From Erysipelotrichaceae bacterium OPF54 (GTDB lineage Bacteria > Bacillota_I > Bacilli_A > Erysipelotrichales > Erysipelotrichaceae), in assembly GCA_022834735.1 (NCBI GenBank), contig BQKD01000001.1:721659-785658 (forward strand): a stretch of DNA of 64,000 nt, in the 5' to 3' direction. This document shows, piece after piece, positions 53,613-64,000 of the stretch. A program made the translations under genes and the position numbers. Positions within the stretch are counted from its first letter, which is position 1; each line of letters begins with the position of its first letter. The notes beneath the pieces are model-generated. The model had not been told where the DNA came from. It worked only from the letters and a program-made list of their open reading frames with translations, and did not search any database.

Positions 53613-54233
53613 ATGTTAACAGTTATTGAACATCCGCTCATTCGTCATAAACTGACAGTCATGCGTGACAGGAACACCGGCACGAAAGACTTCAGGGACA
53701 ACCTGGATGAAATCGGCGGACTGATGGTTTATGAAGTGACTAGAGATCTTCCGCTCAAGGATGTTGAGATCGATACACCAATCTGCCACTACACCGCAAA
53801 GACCCTTGCAACACCAATCGTGGTTGCTCCGATCCTGCGTGCAGGGCTGGGGATGGTCAGCGGGATCCAGTCTTTGATCCCTACCGCAAAGGTAGCGCAT
53901 ATCGGACTGTATCGCGACGAGGAAACGCTCGAACCGCATACTTATTTTGAAAAGTATCCGAAGCATATGGACGAATCGACCGTAATTATCGTGGATCCGA
54001 TGCTGGCGACCGGCGGATCGAGTGCCGCAGCAATCGATATGGTGAAAAAACAGGGTGCCACGAACATCAAGCTGGTATGTCTTGTCGGCGCGCCTGAGGG
54101 TGTCAAGCTCATTGAAGAACTTCATCCGGATGTGGATATTTATCTGGCAGCTCTGGATGACCATTTGAACGAAAACGGATATATCGTTCCGGGTCTCGGA
54201 GATGCGGGTGATCGTATTTTCGGTACGAAGTAA
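53613..54233 (+). CDS. upp: Uracil phosphoribosyltransferase
   Basis: The 206-residue enzyme converts uracil and PRPP to UMP. It starts [22 protein letters not shown] binding is in [12 protein letters not shown]; the uracil site is in [20 protein letters not shown] 53613 follows AAGGTGG. It sits before the ATP synthase genes, as in Bacillus, and its stop overlaps the next start (TAATG). Confidence 0.96.
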   Translation: MLTVIEHPLIRHKLTVMRDRNTGTKDFRDNLDEIGGLMVYEVTRDLPLKDVEIDTPICHYTAKTLATPIVVAPILRAGLGMVSGIQSLIPTAKVAHIGLYRDEETLEPHTYFEKYPKHMDESTVIIVDPMLATGGSSAAAIDMVKKQGATNIKLVCLVGAPEGVKLIEELHPDVDIYLAALDDHLNENGYIVPGLGDAGDRIFGTK

Positions 54234-54406
54234 TGAAGCCGGCACAGTTTCCGGGCTTTCTGCTCGCAAATCTGCTGGTTTGTCTGCTGATCGGGTTTGG
54301 GCTGGACAAATGGCTTGGCACAAGCCCGGTGTTCCTTTTGGTGCTGCTGCTGTATGCAATGATCGGCAGTTTCGTGCTGCTCCTGAAAGGAAAAAAACAT
54401 GGGTGA
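54233..54406 (+). CDS. atpZ: AtpZ-like small membrane protein
   Basis: The 57-residue frame starts in the upp stop (TAATG) and overlaps atpI by 8 bases. Two helices (FLLANLLVCLLIGFGLDKWLG; VFLLVLLLYAMIGSFVLLL) with the G-x-x-L-D-x-W-L-G turn fit the AtpZ family (PF09527), a small Fo-associated protein linked to magnesium or calcium transport and c-ring assembly. It was found by reading the gap between upp and atpI. Confidence 0.75.
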   Translation: MKPAQFPGFLLANLLVCLLIGFGLDKWLGTSPVFLLVLLLYAMIGSFVLLLKGKKHG

Positions 54407-54773
54407 TCTGAAAAAGCTGTTCGTGCAGACGGGCATTTATTCGCTCTTTCTGGCCGTTCCATGTATTTGTATTGCTTTTTTTGCGTTTGGCTGGCGAAGC
54501 GCAGCGGGCATCGTGATCGGACTTGCTCTGGGCATGACGGGTCTTTTCATGATCATCCGGTTCGCGCGCAGCATCGGTACGGATCCGAAAGCCAGACGGG
54601 CAGGACTTATTCAGTATGTCCTGCGGTATTGTTTGTACGGAATCGTGATGGCTTTTTTTGCCTGGAGAAGCATTCCTGTCCTGGCTATGCTGGCAGGCTT
54701 CATGTGCACGAAAGGCGCGATTCTGATTTATTCTCAAAAGCTCAGAAAGGAGGCAGACGATGTCTCAAGTTAG
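54399..54773 (+). CDS. atpI: ATP synthase protein I
   Basis: The 124-residue protein has four helices and a basic middle (RFARSIGTDPKARRAGLIQYVLRY), the plan of AtpI/UncI, an assembly factor for the c ring. AAAGGA precedes the ATG inside the atpZ-like gene. The end overlaps atpB by 14 bases. Confidence 0.82.
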   Translation: MGDLKKLFVQTGIYSLFLAVPCICIAFFAFGWRSAAGIVIGLALGMTGLFMIIRFARSIGTDPKARRAGLIQYVLRYCLYGIVMAFFAWRSIPVLAMLAGFMCTKGAILIYSQKLRKEADDVSS

Positions 54774-55467
54774 TGAGGTCATCATCCGCATCGGCGGACT
54801 GAAGATCGAGATCCAGCAGTCCATCTTTGTCTGGCTTTGTATTTGTTTTGTTGCGATGTTCTTCTTTTATTTTGCAGGCAGAAAGATCGAAAAGACGGAT
54901 CCTGCCAAGGCGCCCAAAGGCCTTGTGTACTGGTGCGAGGAAATTTACAACCTGATCCTGTACGTGATCCAGGGCAATTTAAAAGAAACAACAACTCATT
55001 ACATTCCTATGTTCGGCACGCTCATCCTGCTGATGGTTGTAGCGAACCTTACCGGACTGATCGGACTTCAAAACCCGACTTCGAACGTAAGCTTCAACGC
55101 GACGCTGGCACTGACCTTATGGCTGATGATCCAGTTCAACGCGATCAGAAAGAACGGGCTCAAGGCCCGGCTCAAGGAGCTTACAGAACCGATGTGGCTG
55201 CTGACGCCGCTCAACATCATTGGCGAACTGGCATTGCCGATCTCATTGACAATGCGTTTGTTCGGAAACATCCTGGCAGGAAGTATCATCACCCTTCTGG
55301 TGTATACATTGATCAAAAGCATCGCCCCTTGGGGTTACCTCGGCCTGACACTTACGCCGTTTTTGCATATGTATTTTGATATTTTCTCCGGAGTCATTCA
55401 GACTTATATCTTCTTCACGCTCGGCTCGTTCTTCCTGGGACAGCAGGTGAGCAGGGAAGAGGAATAA
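54760..55467 (+). CDS. atpB: ATP synthase Fo subunit a
   Basis: The 235-residue membrane subunit forms the ion half-channels. The essential Arg is in ELALPISLTMRLFGNILAG, and PLNIIGE and DIFSGVIQTYIF complete the typical C-terminal helices. AAAGGAGG precedes the start. With the sodium-type c subunit, this channel may carry Na+. Confidence 0.95.
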   Translation: MSQVSEVIIRIGGLKIEIQQSIFVWLCICFVAMFFFYFAGRKIEKTDPAKAPKGLVYWCEEIYNLILYVIQGNLKETTTHYIPMFGTLILLMVVANLTGLIGLQNPTSNVSFNATLALTLWLMIQFNAIRKNGLKARLKELTEPMWLLTPLNIIGELALPISLTMRLFGNILAGSIITLLVYTLIKSIAPWGYLGLTLTPFLHMYFDIFSGVIQTYIFFTLGSFFLGQQVSREEE

Positions 55468-55472
55468 GATAA

Positions 55473-55739
<267 letters not shown>

Positions 55740-55759
55740 GATCGTAAAGGTAATCGGTG

Positions 55760-56275
55760 ATGATAGATTTTAATATTGACAACTATCTGCGAATTTCACT
55801 GACCGACGTTATTCTAGTATGTATTTCGACATTCCTTATTGTTATGTTCGCGAAGCATTTTTTCTGGAACAAGCTTGTCGCTTTTGTGAAGAAAAGACAG
55901 GATCTGATCCAGGAAAATATCGACGCTTCCATCGAACTGAAAGAGGAAGCACAGCAGACCAAGGCAGCATACGATGACAAGATGAAGGAAATCGGAAAAG
56001 AAGCGCATTCGATCATCGAGTCTGCAAAACAGCAGGCGGATCAGGAGAAGGCGCAGATCCTTTCCGAAGCCAATGCGCAGGCCTCCCGGATCAAGGAAGC
56101 TGCTCATGAAGACATAGAACGCGATAAACGCAAGGCAGAGGCCGAGATGAAAACAGCGATCAGCGATGTGGCGATCGAAGTGGCGAAAAATATCGTTCAT
56201 AAGGAAATGGATGAAAAAACGCAGCAGGCTTATGTCGATGAATTTATCGAACAGGCAGGGAAAAGCGAATGGTAA
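55760..56275 (+). CDS. atpF: ATP synthase Fo subunit b
   Basis: The 171-residue stator subunit has one N-terminal helix (TDVILVCISTFLIVMFAKHFFW) then a long charged coiled coil (SIELKEEAQQTKAAYDDKM...). ATG 55760 is one codon after a possible GTG. Its stop region overlaps atpH by 7 bases. Confidence 0.94.
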   Translation: MIDFNIDNYLRISLTDVILVCISTFLIVMFAKHFFWNKLVAFVKKRQDLIQENIDASIELKEEAQQTKAAYDDKMKEIGKEAHSIIESAKQQADQEKAQILSEANAQASRIKEAAHEDIERDKRKAEAEMKTAISDVAIEVAKNIVHKEMDEKTQQAYVDEFIEQAGKSEW

Positions 56276-56802
56276 CGAATTTCAGACCGTATGCCAACGC
56301 ACTGTTTGAAATCGCACAGGAACAAAGCAGAGAACAGGAATACCTGGACCAGCTAAGAGAGCTTGAGACCGTCTGGAAATCCAATCCGGATTTCGCGATG
56401 GCGCTCTCGCATCCGAAAATCGAAAAAAAGAAAAAAAAGGAATGGATCGCTGAGATCTTTGCGGATCAGGTCGATCCGCTCATCCTTAATTTTCTGTATG
56501 TCATGAACGATCACGGATTGGCTGCATTCGTTCCTCAGATCGCAGACGAGTATCAAACACTGTACCGCGAAAATGAAGGAATCGAAGAAGTATTTGTTCA
56601 AAGTGCAGTCGAACTCAGTCAGACGCAGATAGACGCTCTTTCAAAAATGCTGAAAGAAAAACTGAAGAAAAAAATCGAACTGAACGTTGAGGTCGATCCA
56701 GATCTCATCGCCGGTCTGAAAGTCAGGGCAAAGGATCTTGTGCTGGACAATACAGTCAAAAGCCGCCTTGACAGTTTAAAAGAGAAATTAATTGAAAAGT
56801 AG
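56269..56802 (+). CDS. atpH: ATP synthase F1 subunit delta
   Basis: The 177-residue subunit links the b stalk to F1. It begins VTNFRPYANALFEIAQEQ, the usual F1-delta start, and ends ARDLVLDNTVKSRLDSLKEKL, close to the family motif DxSVKxxLxxL. Overlaps atpF by 7 bases; atpA starts 9 bases later. Confidence 0.94.
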   Translation: MVTNFRPYANALFEIAQEQSREQEYLDQLRELETVWKSNPDFAMALSHPKIEKKKKKEWIAEIFADQVDPLILNFLYVMNDHGLAAFVPQIADEYQTLYRENEGIEEVFVQSAVELSQTQIDALSKMLKEKLKKKIELNVEVDPDLIAGLKVRAKDLVLDNTVKSRLDSLKEKLIEK

Positions 56803-56811
56803 GTGAAACAA

Positions 56812-58347
56812 ATGAGTTTAAACCCGGTAGAAATCAGTAAGCTGATCAAAGCGCAGATCCAGAACATCGATCAGGATCTCGAGATGAGCGAAACCGGAAC
56901 CGTTCTTTCGGTCGGAGACGGGATCGCGACAGTTTACGGGTTGAAAGATGCCATGATGTCCGAGCTGCTTTTGTTTCCGCACGACGTTTACGGAATGGTC
57001 ATGAACCTGGAGGAGGACTCTGTCGGAGTCGTTCTCATGGGCGAAAACTATGATATCAAAGAAGGAGACCTGGTCAAGAGGACAGGACACATTATCGAGG
57101 TGCCGGTCGGAGATGCGATGATCGGGCGTGTTGTCAACGCGCTCGGACAGCCGATCGACGGCGACGGACCGATCGAAACCGCAAAGTCCCGTCCGGTAGA
57201 GCGTGTCGCTCCCGGCGTAATGACGCGCAAGAGCGTATCCGTACCTCTGCAGACTGGTCTGAAGATCATTGATTCCATGATTCCGATCGGACGCGGACAA
57301 CGTGAGCTGATCATCGGAGACAGACAGACTGGAAAGACAGCCATTGCGATCGATACGATCATTAACCAGAAAGGCAAAGATGTCCTGTGCATTTATGTTG
57401 CGATCGGACAGAAAGCCAGCACGGTCGCACAGATCGTTGAAAAGCTGAAGCAGCATGATGCGATGCAGTATACGACAATTGTCGTGGCGACTGCCTCGGA
57501 ACCTGCCCCGCTGCAGTACATTGCTCCTTATGCAGGATGCACGATCGGCGAGGAATGGATGGAGGAAGGAAAAGATGTGCTCATCGTTTACGACGACCTG
57601 AGCAAGCATGCGGTCGCTTACCGTACGATGTCCCTTCTGCTGCGCCGTCCGCCTGGACGCGAAGCATACCCTGGCGACGTTTTCTATCTTCATTCCAGAC
57701 TGCTCGAACGCGCGGCCCGCTTGAATGAAAACTATGGAAACGGATCGCTGACCGCTCTGCCGATCATCGAAACGCAGGCCGGAGATATTTCGGCTTATAT
57801 TCCGACCAATGTCATTTCGATCACGGATGGCCAGATCTTCCTGAAAACGGATATGTTCAATGCCGGTATCCGTCCTGCGGTCGATTCCGGTCTGAGCGTT
57901 TCGCGTGTCGGGTCGGCTGCCCAGATCAAAGCGATGAAGCAGGTTTCAAGTTCTCTGAAGCTTGAACTGGCACAATATCATGAAATGGAAAGCTTTGCCA
58001 AGTTCGGTTCCGATCTCGATGCTGCAACGACAGAAGTGCTCAATCACGGCGAACGTCTGACCCAGCTGCTCATTCAGAAGCAGTATGATCCGATGCCTGT
58101 GGCTCAGGAGGTCCTGGCACTGTTTGCGGCCAAATACAAATATCTCAAGCCGGTTCCTGCCGACAAGGTACTGACGTATGAGCACGATATGCTTGCGTTC
58201 ATCGAACGCGAATATCCATATATCATCGATCAGATCAACAGCGAAAAAGCGCTGTCGGACGATCTGATCGCCCAGATCAAAAAAGCTCTGGATGAGTTTG
58301 CCCGTGAATTCGCCGTAACAGAAGGATCCGGCAATGGCACAAAGTAG
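56812..58347 (+). CDS. atpA: ATP synthase F1 subunit alpha
   Basis: The 511-residue subunit has the P-loop [10 protein letters not shown], the typical [12 protein letters not shown], the alpha-specific arginine-finger region [18 protein letters not shown], and a start [20 protein letters not shown] 56812 follows TAGGTG; a GTG three codons earlier has no site. Overlaps atpG by 14 bases. Confidence 0.96.
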   Translation: MSLNPVEISKLIKAQIQNIDQDLEMSETGTVLSVGDGIATVYGLKDAMMSELLLFPHDVYGMVMNLEEDSVGVVLMGENYDIKEGDLVKRTGHIIEVPVGDAMIGRVVNALGQPIDGDGPIETAKSRPVERVAPGVMTRKSVSVPLQTGLKIIDSMIPIGRGQRELIIGDRQTGKTAIAIDTIINQKGKDVLCIYVAIGQKASTVAQIVEKLKQHDAMQYTTIVVATASEPAPLQYIAPYAGCTIGEEWMEEGKDVLIVYDDLSKHAVAYRTMSLLLRRPPGREAYPGDVFYLHSRLLERAARLNENYGNGSLTALPIIETQAGDISAYIPTNVISITDGQIFLKTDMFNAGIRPAVDSGLSVSRVGSAAQIKAMKQVSSSLKLELAQYHEMESFAKFGSDLDAATTEVLNHGERLTQLLIQKQYDPMPVAQEVLALFAAKYKYLKPVPADKVLTYEHDMLAFIEREYPYIIDQINSEKALSDDLIAQIKKALDEFAREFAVTEGSGNGTK

Positions 58348-59182
58348 ACAGGATATTCAATCCCGCATTGCTTCGGTCGATTCCACAAAAAAGATCACGA
58401 AGGCGATGCAGCTTGTTGCCAGCAGCAAGCTTTCCCGGCAGCGCGATGCGATGGAACGCAACCGCGAATATGCCCATTCGCTCCAGACACTTCTTACGAA
58501 TATCGTGAATGCGGCTGGAAAGAACGACCCGTTCTTAAAGGAAAACGAGGGGAAGCGGGCTTTCGTGTTTGTCATCACTTCGGATATGGGGCTTTGCGGA
58601 GGCTATAATGCCAACGTGTACCGTACGGTCCTCAACGATCTTGGCACAGATGACCATATCGTCATGATCGGCAGCCGCGGCAGCCAGTGGGCCAAAGCGC
58701 GCGGTATCCGCAGCGATGCGGCTTTGATCGATCTGAACGAAGACACAGCCTATATGGATCTGGCAAATCAGATGCAGACGGCCCTGGATCTTTTCAGGGA
58801 AAAGAAGATTTCCAGGATCCAGGTACTGTATACACACTATAAAAATACACTGACATTTATTCCGGTTCTCGAAACGATCATTCCGGTCCGTGTCGAGAAA
58901 GAACAAGATAAAAAAAGTCACATTGATACGATCTTTGAACCGGGCAAGGAACACATGCTTTCGACCATCGTACCGATGGCTGCAAAATCCCTGCTTTATT
59001 CATTGTATCTGGAATCGAAAACGAGCGAACAGGCTTCGCGAAGAATGGCAATGGAATCAGCGACCGACAATGCGACCGAGCTTCAGGAAGAGCTCGAACT
59101 TGCTTACAACCGGATCCGTCAGGGCGCGATCACTCAGGAAATTACCGAAATCGTGGGTGGTGCGAATGCGCTCGCATCCTAA
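58334..59182 (+). CDS. atpG: ATP synthase F1 subunit gamma
   Basis: The 282-residue central-stalk subunit has [26 protein letters not shown] at the N-terminus, [19 protein letters not shown] in the middle, and a C-terminal helix with the signature [22 protein letters not shown]. Start overlaps atpA. Confidence 0.96.
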   Translation: MAQSRQDIQSRIASVDSTKKITKAMQLVASSKLSRQRDAMERNREYAHSLQTLLTNIVNAAGKNDPFLKENEGKRAFVFVITSDMGLCGGYNANVYRTVLNDLGTDDHIVMIGSRGSQWAKARGIRSDAALIDLNEDTAYMDLANQMQTALDLFREKKISRIQVLYTHYKNTLTFIPVLETIIPVRVEKEQDKKSHIDTIFEPGKEHMLSTIVPMAAKSLLYSLYLESKTSEQASRRMAMESATDNATELQEELELAYNRIRQGAITQEITEIVGGANALAS

Positions 59183-59190
59183 GGAGGTAA

Positions 59191-60986
<1,796 letters not shown>

Positions 60987-60996
60987 AAACCAATAT

Positions 60997-61029
60997 AAAG
61001 AAAAGTCATGAGAGATCATGACTTTTTTT
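60997..61029 (+). terminator. Terminator of the ATP synthase operon
   Basis: Ten-bp stem AAAGTCATGA/TCATGACTTT (61002-61011 with 61016-61025) and T9. Confidence 0.9.
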
Positions 61030-61052
61030 TTGTAAGCGGAAAGCAGATTTCA

Positions 61053-61325
61053 TCAGTGGATCGTACCGGGATCAAAATCCCTGCTTTCATGTTCAGATTT
61101 GACAAAGCAGGCGATCCAACACAGCCCCTTGATCTTTTTATCGATGACCCATTGCCATCGCAGTAAGGTTCGATGAAGCAGATCGAATAGGAACTGCAGG
61201 ATCATATCTACAAAAAAATGATTTCGATCCGGATGCTCTTTGATTTCTTTCATGATCTTTTCTTCAAGATCTTCTTCCTGTTTTGCTTTTTCATTTTCGG
61301 CAGACTTGCTTTGATCGTTGTTCAT
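61053..61325 (-). CDS. Hypothetical protein, 90 residues
   Basis: The product has a charged N-terminal half (SAENEKAKQEEDLEEKIMKEIKEHPDRN) and an amphipathic or membrane-associated middle (FFVDMILQFLFDLLHRTLLRWQWVI). AAAGGAGA precedes the ATG, which supports a real gene. No family recognised. It is convergent with the ATP synthase operon. Confidence 0.6.
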   Translation of the reverse strand: MNNDQSKSAENEKAKQEEDLEEKIMKEIKEHPDRNHFFVDMILQFLFDLLHRTLLRWQWVIDKKIKGLCWIACFVKSEHESRDFDPGTIH

Positions 61326-61538
61326 CGTTCATTCTCCTTTCTTAAAGACGATTTGCGCACATCCATCACTCAATCGCTACACGAATTATATCTCCATTTT
61401 TCTTTCTTGAATATAAATCATAATTGGACATTTCTTGTTGCCATCCATCTGGGCGATGAAAGCGTGAACCAGAAACTGCATCAGAAATTAATGCAAAGCT
61501 TAGCAGCAATTATTATTTTGGGAAATTTTGTGATTAGT

Positions 61539-61567
61539 TTGAATTAACTTAAGAGTTATATTATACT
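61539..61567 (+). promoter_or_regulatory. Promoter of the cydDC-like operon
   Basis: TTGAAT (61539-61544), 17-bp spacer, TATACT (61562-61567). The ~215 bases before it hold nothing else I can support. Confidence 0.65.
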
Positions 61568-61594
61568 AACTTTCGTGTTAGAGGAGTGTAACTT

Positions 61595-63316
61595 ATGATA
61601 AACAAAAGACTGCTGCATGCTTTCCCTCAAAGCATGACCTACATAAAAAAGAATGTACTTTGTCAGTGGATCGGTCTGCTGGCCAGCACCGTATTAAGCG
61701 GAAGCATTGCCTTTATGATCGCTTCTGTGCTTGCTCATCAGAAGATATCGTACGGTCTGATCCTGATCCTTATGATCGGATGCATCGTGATCCGTATCCT
61801 TATGAACAAAGCGGCTGTCACAGCCAGCTTTCGGTCCAGCGAAACGGTCAAGGAGCAGATGCGTCAGAAGCTCTTTTCCAAACTTGCCCAGATCGGACCA
61901 TCCTATCTGAACCAATGGTCGACTGCCGAGATCGTCCAGCTGTTTTCGGAAGGCGTGGATCAGCTGGAAACGTATTTTGGAAGTTATATTCCCCAGTTTT
62001 TCTATGCACTGCTCGCGCCGTTTACGCTTTTTCTGATCACATTGTTCCTGAACTGGAAGGCCGCGCTCGTCCTGTTGGTGTGCGTGCCGCTCATTCCGGC
62101 GTCGATCATCGCAGTGCAGAAATTCGCCAAAAAGCTCCTTAATAAATACTGGGGACAGTATACCCAGCTAGGCGACAGCTTTCTGGAAAACCTGCAGGGA
62201 TTGACGACATTGAAAATGTATGAGGCGGATGGTGCCCGTCATCAACAGATGAACGAGGAAGCCGAGCTGTTCCGCAAGATCACGATGCGTGTGCTCATCA
62301 TGCAGCTCAACTCCATCTCTGTCATGGACCTTGTTGCTTATGGCGGGGCTGCTGCCGGCATCCTGACCGCCTTGTTCGCCTATCAGAACGGGATGGCGAC
62401 CCTTTTTCAGACCGTTTTTATCGTTCTGCTTTCGGCAGATTTTTTCATCCCGATGCGTACATTAGGATCCTATTTTCATATTGCCATGAATGGCATGGCT
62501 GCCAGCGACAAGATGTTTGCGATCCTGGACGAGAAGGTGAAGCAGGGATCCGGAAAAAAAGCGGGACCGCTCGAGCAGCTGAAAATGAATGATGTCAGCT
62601 TCGCGTACGATGAAAAACCGATCCTTCATCATGTCGATCTGCTCATCGAGCGTGGCAGAAAGACAGCGATCGTCGGCGAGTCCGGCTCCGGAAAAAGCAC
62701 GATCGCAAAACTTCTTCTTGGCCAGATCGGCCCGGAAAAGGGAATGATCGCATGGAACGATACTTCGATCGATGAGATCGATTACGAACAGCTGTATAAG
62801 CGAATTTCCTATCTGGGTCATGAATCGGTCCTGTTCAAAGGAACGATCAGAGAGAACCTGCGAATGGCCGATCCGGGTGCAGAAGATGAACAAATGATCC
62901 ATGTCCTGGAAATGGCAGGAATCTGGAATGATCTGTCGAAGCAGAACGGACTGGACGAAAGGATCGAGGAAGGGGCATCCAACTTTTCGGGCGGACAGAA
63001 ACAGCGTCTTGCGCTGGCACGCCTGCTTTTGAAACCGGCCGATCTGCTGATCCTCGATGAAGCAACAAGTAATGTGGACGCTATGACAGAAGATGGCATC
63101 ATGCGGGTGATCGGCCATTTGAAAGAGAAGACAGTCCTGTGCATTTCGCACCGTTTGAAAAACGTGATGGACGCGGATTCGATCTATGTTCTCAAGGACG
63201 GAGCGATCGTTGAACAGGGAACACATGAACGGCTTCTTGCGCAGAACGGGGAATATGCCCGTTTGTGGAATGCGCAGCAGCAGCTTGAACGCTATAGTCA
63301 GGGGGAACAACAATGA
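61595..63316 (+). CDS. cydD: ABC exporter half-transporter, CydD type
   Basis: The 573-residue protein has six membrane helices in residues 1-310 and an ATPase domain: Walker A GESGSGKST, Q-loop region ISYLGHESVLFKGTIRENL, signature NFSGGQKQR, Walker B LLILDEATSNVD. CydD pairs with CydC to export cysteine or glutathione, needed for cytochrome bd assembly; a related role in haem or thiol balance is possible. Cytochrome bd genes are not in the window. GAGGAG precedes the ATG. The stop overlaps the next start (ATGA). Confidence 0.84.
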   Translation: MINKRLLHAFPQSMTYIKKNVLCQWIGLLASTVLSGSIAFMIASVLAHQKISYGLILILMIGCIVIRILMNKAAVTASFRSSETVKEQMRQKLFSKLAQIGPSYLNQWSTAEIVQLFSEGVDQLETYFGSYIPQFFYALLAPFTLFLITLFLNWKAALVLLVCVPLIPASIIAVQKFAKKLLNKYWGQYTQLGDSFLENLQGLTTLKMYEADGARHQQMNEEAELFRKITMRVLIMQLNSISVMDLVAYGGAAAGILTALFAYQNGMATLFQTVFIVLLSADFFIPMRTLGSYFHIAMNGMAASDKMFAILDEKVKQGSGKKAGPLEQLKMNDVSFAYDEKPILHHVDLLIERGRKTAIVGESGSGKSTIAKLLLGQIGPEKGMIAWNDTSIDEIDYEQLYKRISYLGHESVLFKGTIRENLRMADPGAEDEQMIHVLEMAGIWNDLSKQNGLDERIEEGASNFSGGQKQRLALARLLLKPADLLILDEATSNVDAMTEDGIMRVIGHLKEKTVLCISHRLKNVMDADSIYVLKDGAIVEQGTHERLLAQNGEYARLWNAQQQLERYSQGEQQ

Positions 63317-64000
63317 AACGGAATAATTTACAGATCCTGTCCAGGCTGATCGTATTTGTCAAACCGATGATCGGGATCATGATCGTTGCTGTTTTGATGG
63401 GTGTTGCCGGATTTATGGCAGCGATCCTCATCCCGGTGCTGGGCGCATACGGTATTTACAATGTGCGTACCGGACAGCCGCTGACCACGATCGTTGCGGC
63501 GATGATCCTTTGTGCCATTCTGCGTGGCGTGCTTCGGTATGCCGAACAGGCATGCAATCATTATATTGCTTTCAAGCTGCTTGCCCACATACGCGATATC
63601 ATTTTCGGCAAGCTGAGAGAACTTTCGTTTGCCAAGCTCGAGGTCAAAGACAAGGGCAATCTGATTTCACTGATCACAAGCGATGTCGAACTTCTCGAAG
63701 TGTTTTATGCGCATACGATCTCGCCTGTATGTATCGCACTGATCGTCAGTCTGATCTGTATCGTATGGCAGTGGAGCATGGACTGGAAACTGGGGGTGTG
63801 CGCACTGGCAGCCTATATGAGCGTCGGGATGGGCATTCCTTATGTTCTTTCAAAACGAAGCTCAGCATCCGGAAGAGAGCTGCGCAAAGAGTCGGGCGAG
63901 CAGATGGCATTTGTGCTCGAATCGGTACGCGGCCTCAAAGAACTGATGTGGTTTCATGGTGTTCAGAAAAGAGAAGAGGAAATTCTTAAAAAAACAAAAG
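63313..64000 (+). CDS. cydC: ABC exporter half-transporter, CydC type, 5' part
   Basis: The frame starts at ATG 63313 in an ATGA overlap with cydD and is open to the window end (229 codons). It shows the membrane domain of the partner subunit: LIVFVKPMIGIMIVAVLMGVAGFMAAILIPVLGAY, the helix-2/3 region RGVLRYAEQACNHYIAFKLLAHIRDIIFGKLREL typical of CydC, and LISLITSDVELLEVFYAHTISP. The ATPase domain lies beyond the window. Confidence 0.82.
   Translation, partial: MKRNNLQILSRLIVFVKPMIGIMIVAVLMGVAGFMAAILIPVLGAYGIYNVRTGQPLTTIVAAMILCAILRGVLRYAEQACNHYIAFKLLAHIRDIIFGKLRELSFAKLEVKDKGNLISLITSDVELLEVFYAHTISPVCIALIVSLICIVWQWSMDWKLGVCALAAYMSVGMGIPYVLSKRSSASGRELRKESGEQMAFVLESVRGLKELMWFHGVQKREEEILKKTK

Noticed and set aside
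61218..61547. Plus-strand frame of 109 codons before cydD
   Set aside because: Antisense to a small gene with a good ribosome site, and low-complexity hydrophobic content.

Overview
The window looks like chromosome from a low-to-mid GC fermentative member of the Bacillota. My best guess is the Erysipelotrichia or a near relative. This is inferred from the gene orders (rpsF-ssb-rpsR, yybS-gdpP-rplI-dnaB-walJ, upp-atpZ-atpI-atpBEFHAGDC, smpB-ssrA, pfkA-pyk), from strong Shine-Dalgarno sites and from many extended -10 (TGn) promoters. UGA is used as a stop throughout, so this is not a UGA-Trp mollicute. No phylogeny could be run.

Layout. 1-2770: the end of a pstA-like gene, an oligo-1,6-glucosidase, a candidate small RNA and tRNA array 1 (Val-Thr-Lys-Gly). 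2876-5247: a complete IS66-family element with perfect ends and an 8-bp target duplication. 5271-11000: a DeoR regulator, an htrA gene ruined by an internal deletion behind an intact-looking CiaR-type promoter, deoC, a degenerate MreB-like protein, tRNA array 2 (Val-Tyr-Gln-Gly) and a secreted protein. 11074-15188: tRNA array 3 (Thr-Lys-Gly), then a 23S-5S unit with its own promoter, boxA and processing stem but no 16S gene. 15263-22761: a split threonine/serine exporter, an RpiB/LacAB-type isomerase, the alpha ribosomal operon (infA-rpmJ-rpsM-rpsK-rpoA-rplQ), an Uup-type ABC-F protein and an EamA transporter. 22785-25890 (minus): serC-serA-PHP phosphatase under a Fur-family-like operator. 26101-29547: a LEA-like protein, tRNA-Ala, smpB, tmRNA, a candidate ~345-nt structured RNA, a peroxiredoxin, a cytidylate-kinase-like protein and a membrane protein. 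29713-37460: pfkA-pyk, a ROK kinase and a sugar/cell-wall cluster (PTS EIIC, MupG-like, GntR-UTRA, DUF3284). 37539-46970: membrane proteins, an FtsX-type ABC exporter with a giant coiled coil, tandem DegV proteins, a UMF1-type MFS and a NERD protein. 47066-53539: replication and ribosome genes with gdpP. 53613-60986: upp and the complete F1Fo ATP synthase, whose c subunit carries a sodium-binding signature. 61053-64000: a small protein and a CydDC-type ABC exporter running off the end.

Together the genes describe a sugar-fermenting, probably sodium-coupled anaerobe or microaerophile. The most notable unexplained items are the structured RNA after ssrA (27617-27962), the small RNA before tRNA array 1 (2186-2312), the 23S-5S unit without 16S, three genes that look leaderless, and the PHP protein that may be the missing phosphoserine phosphatase.
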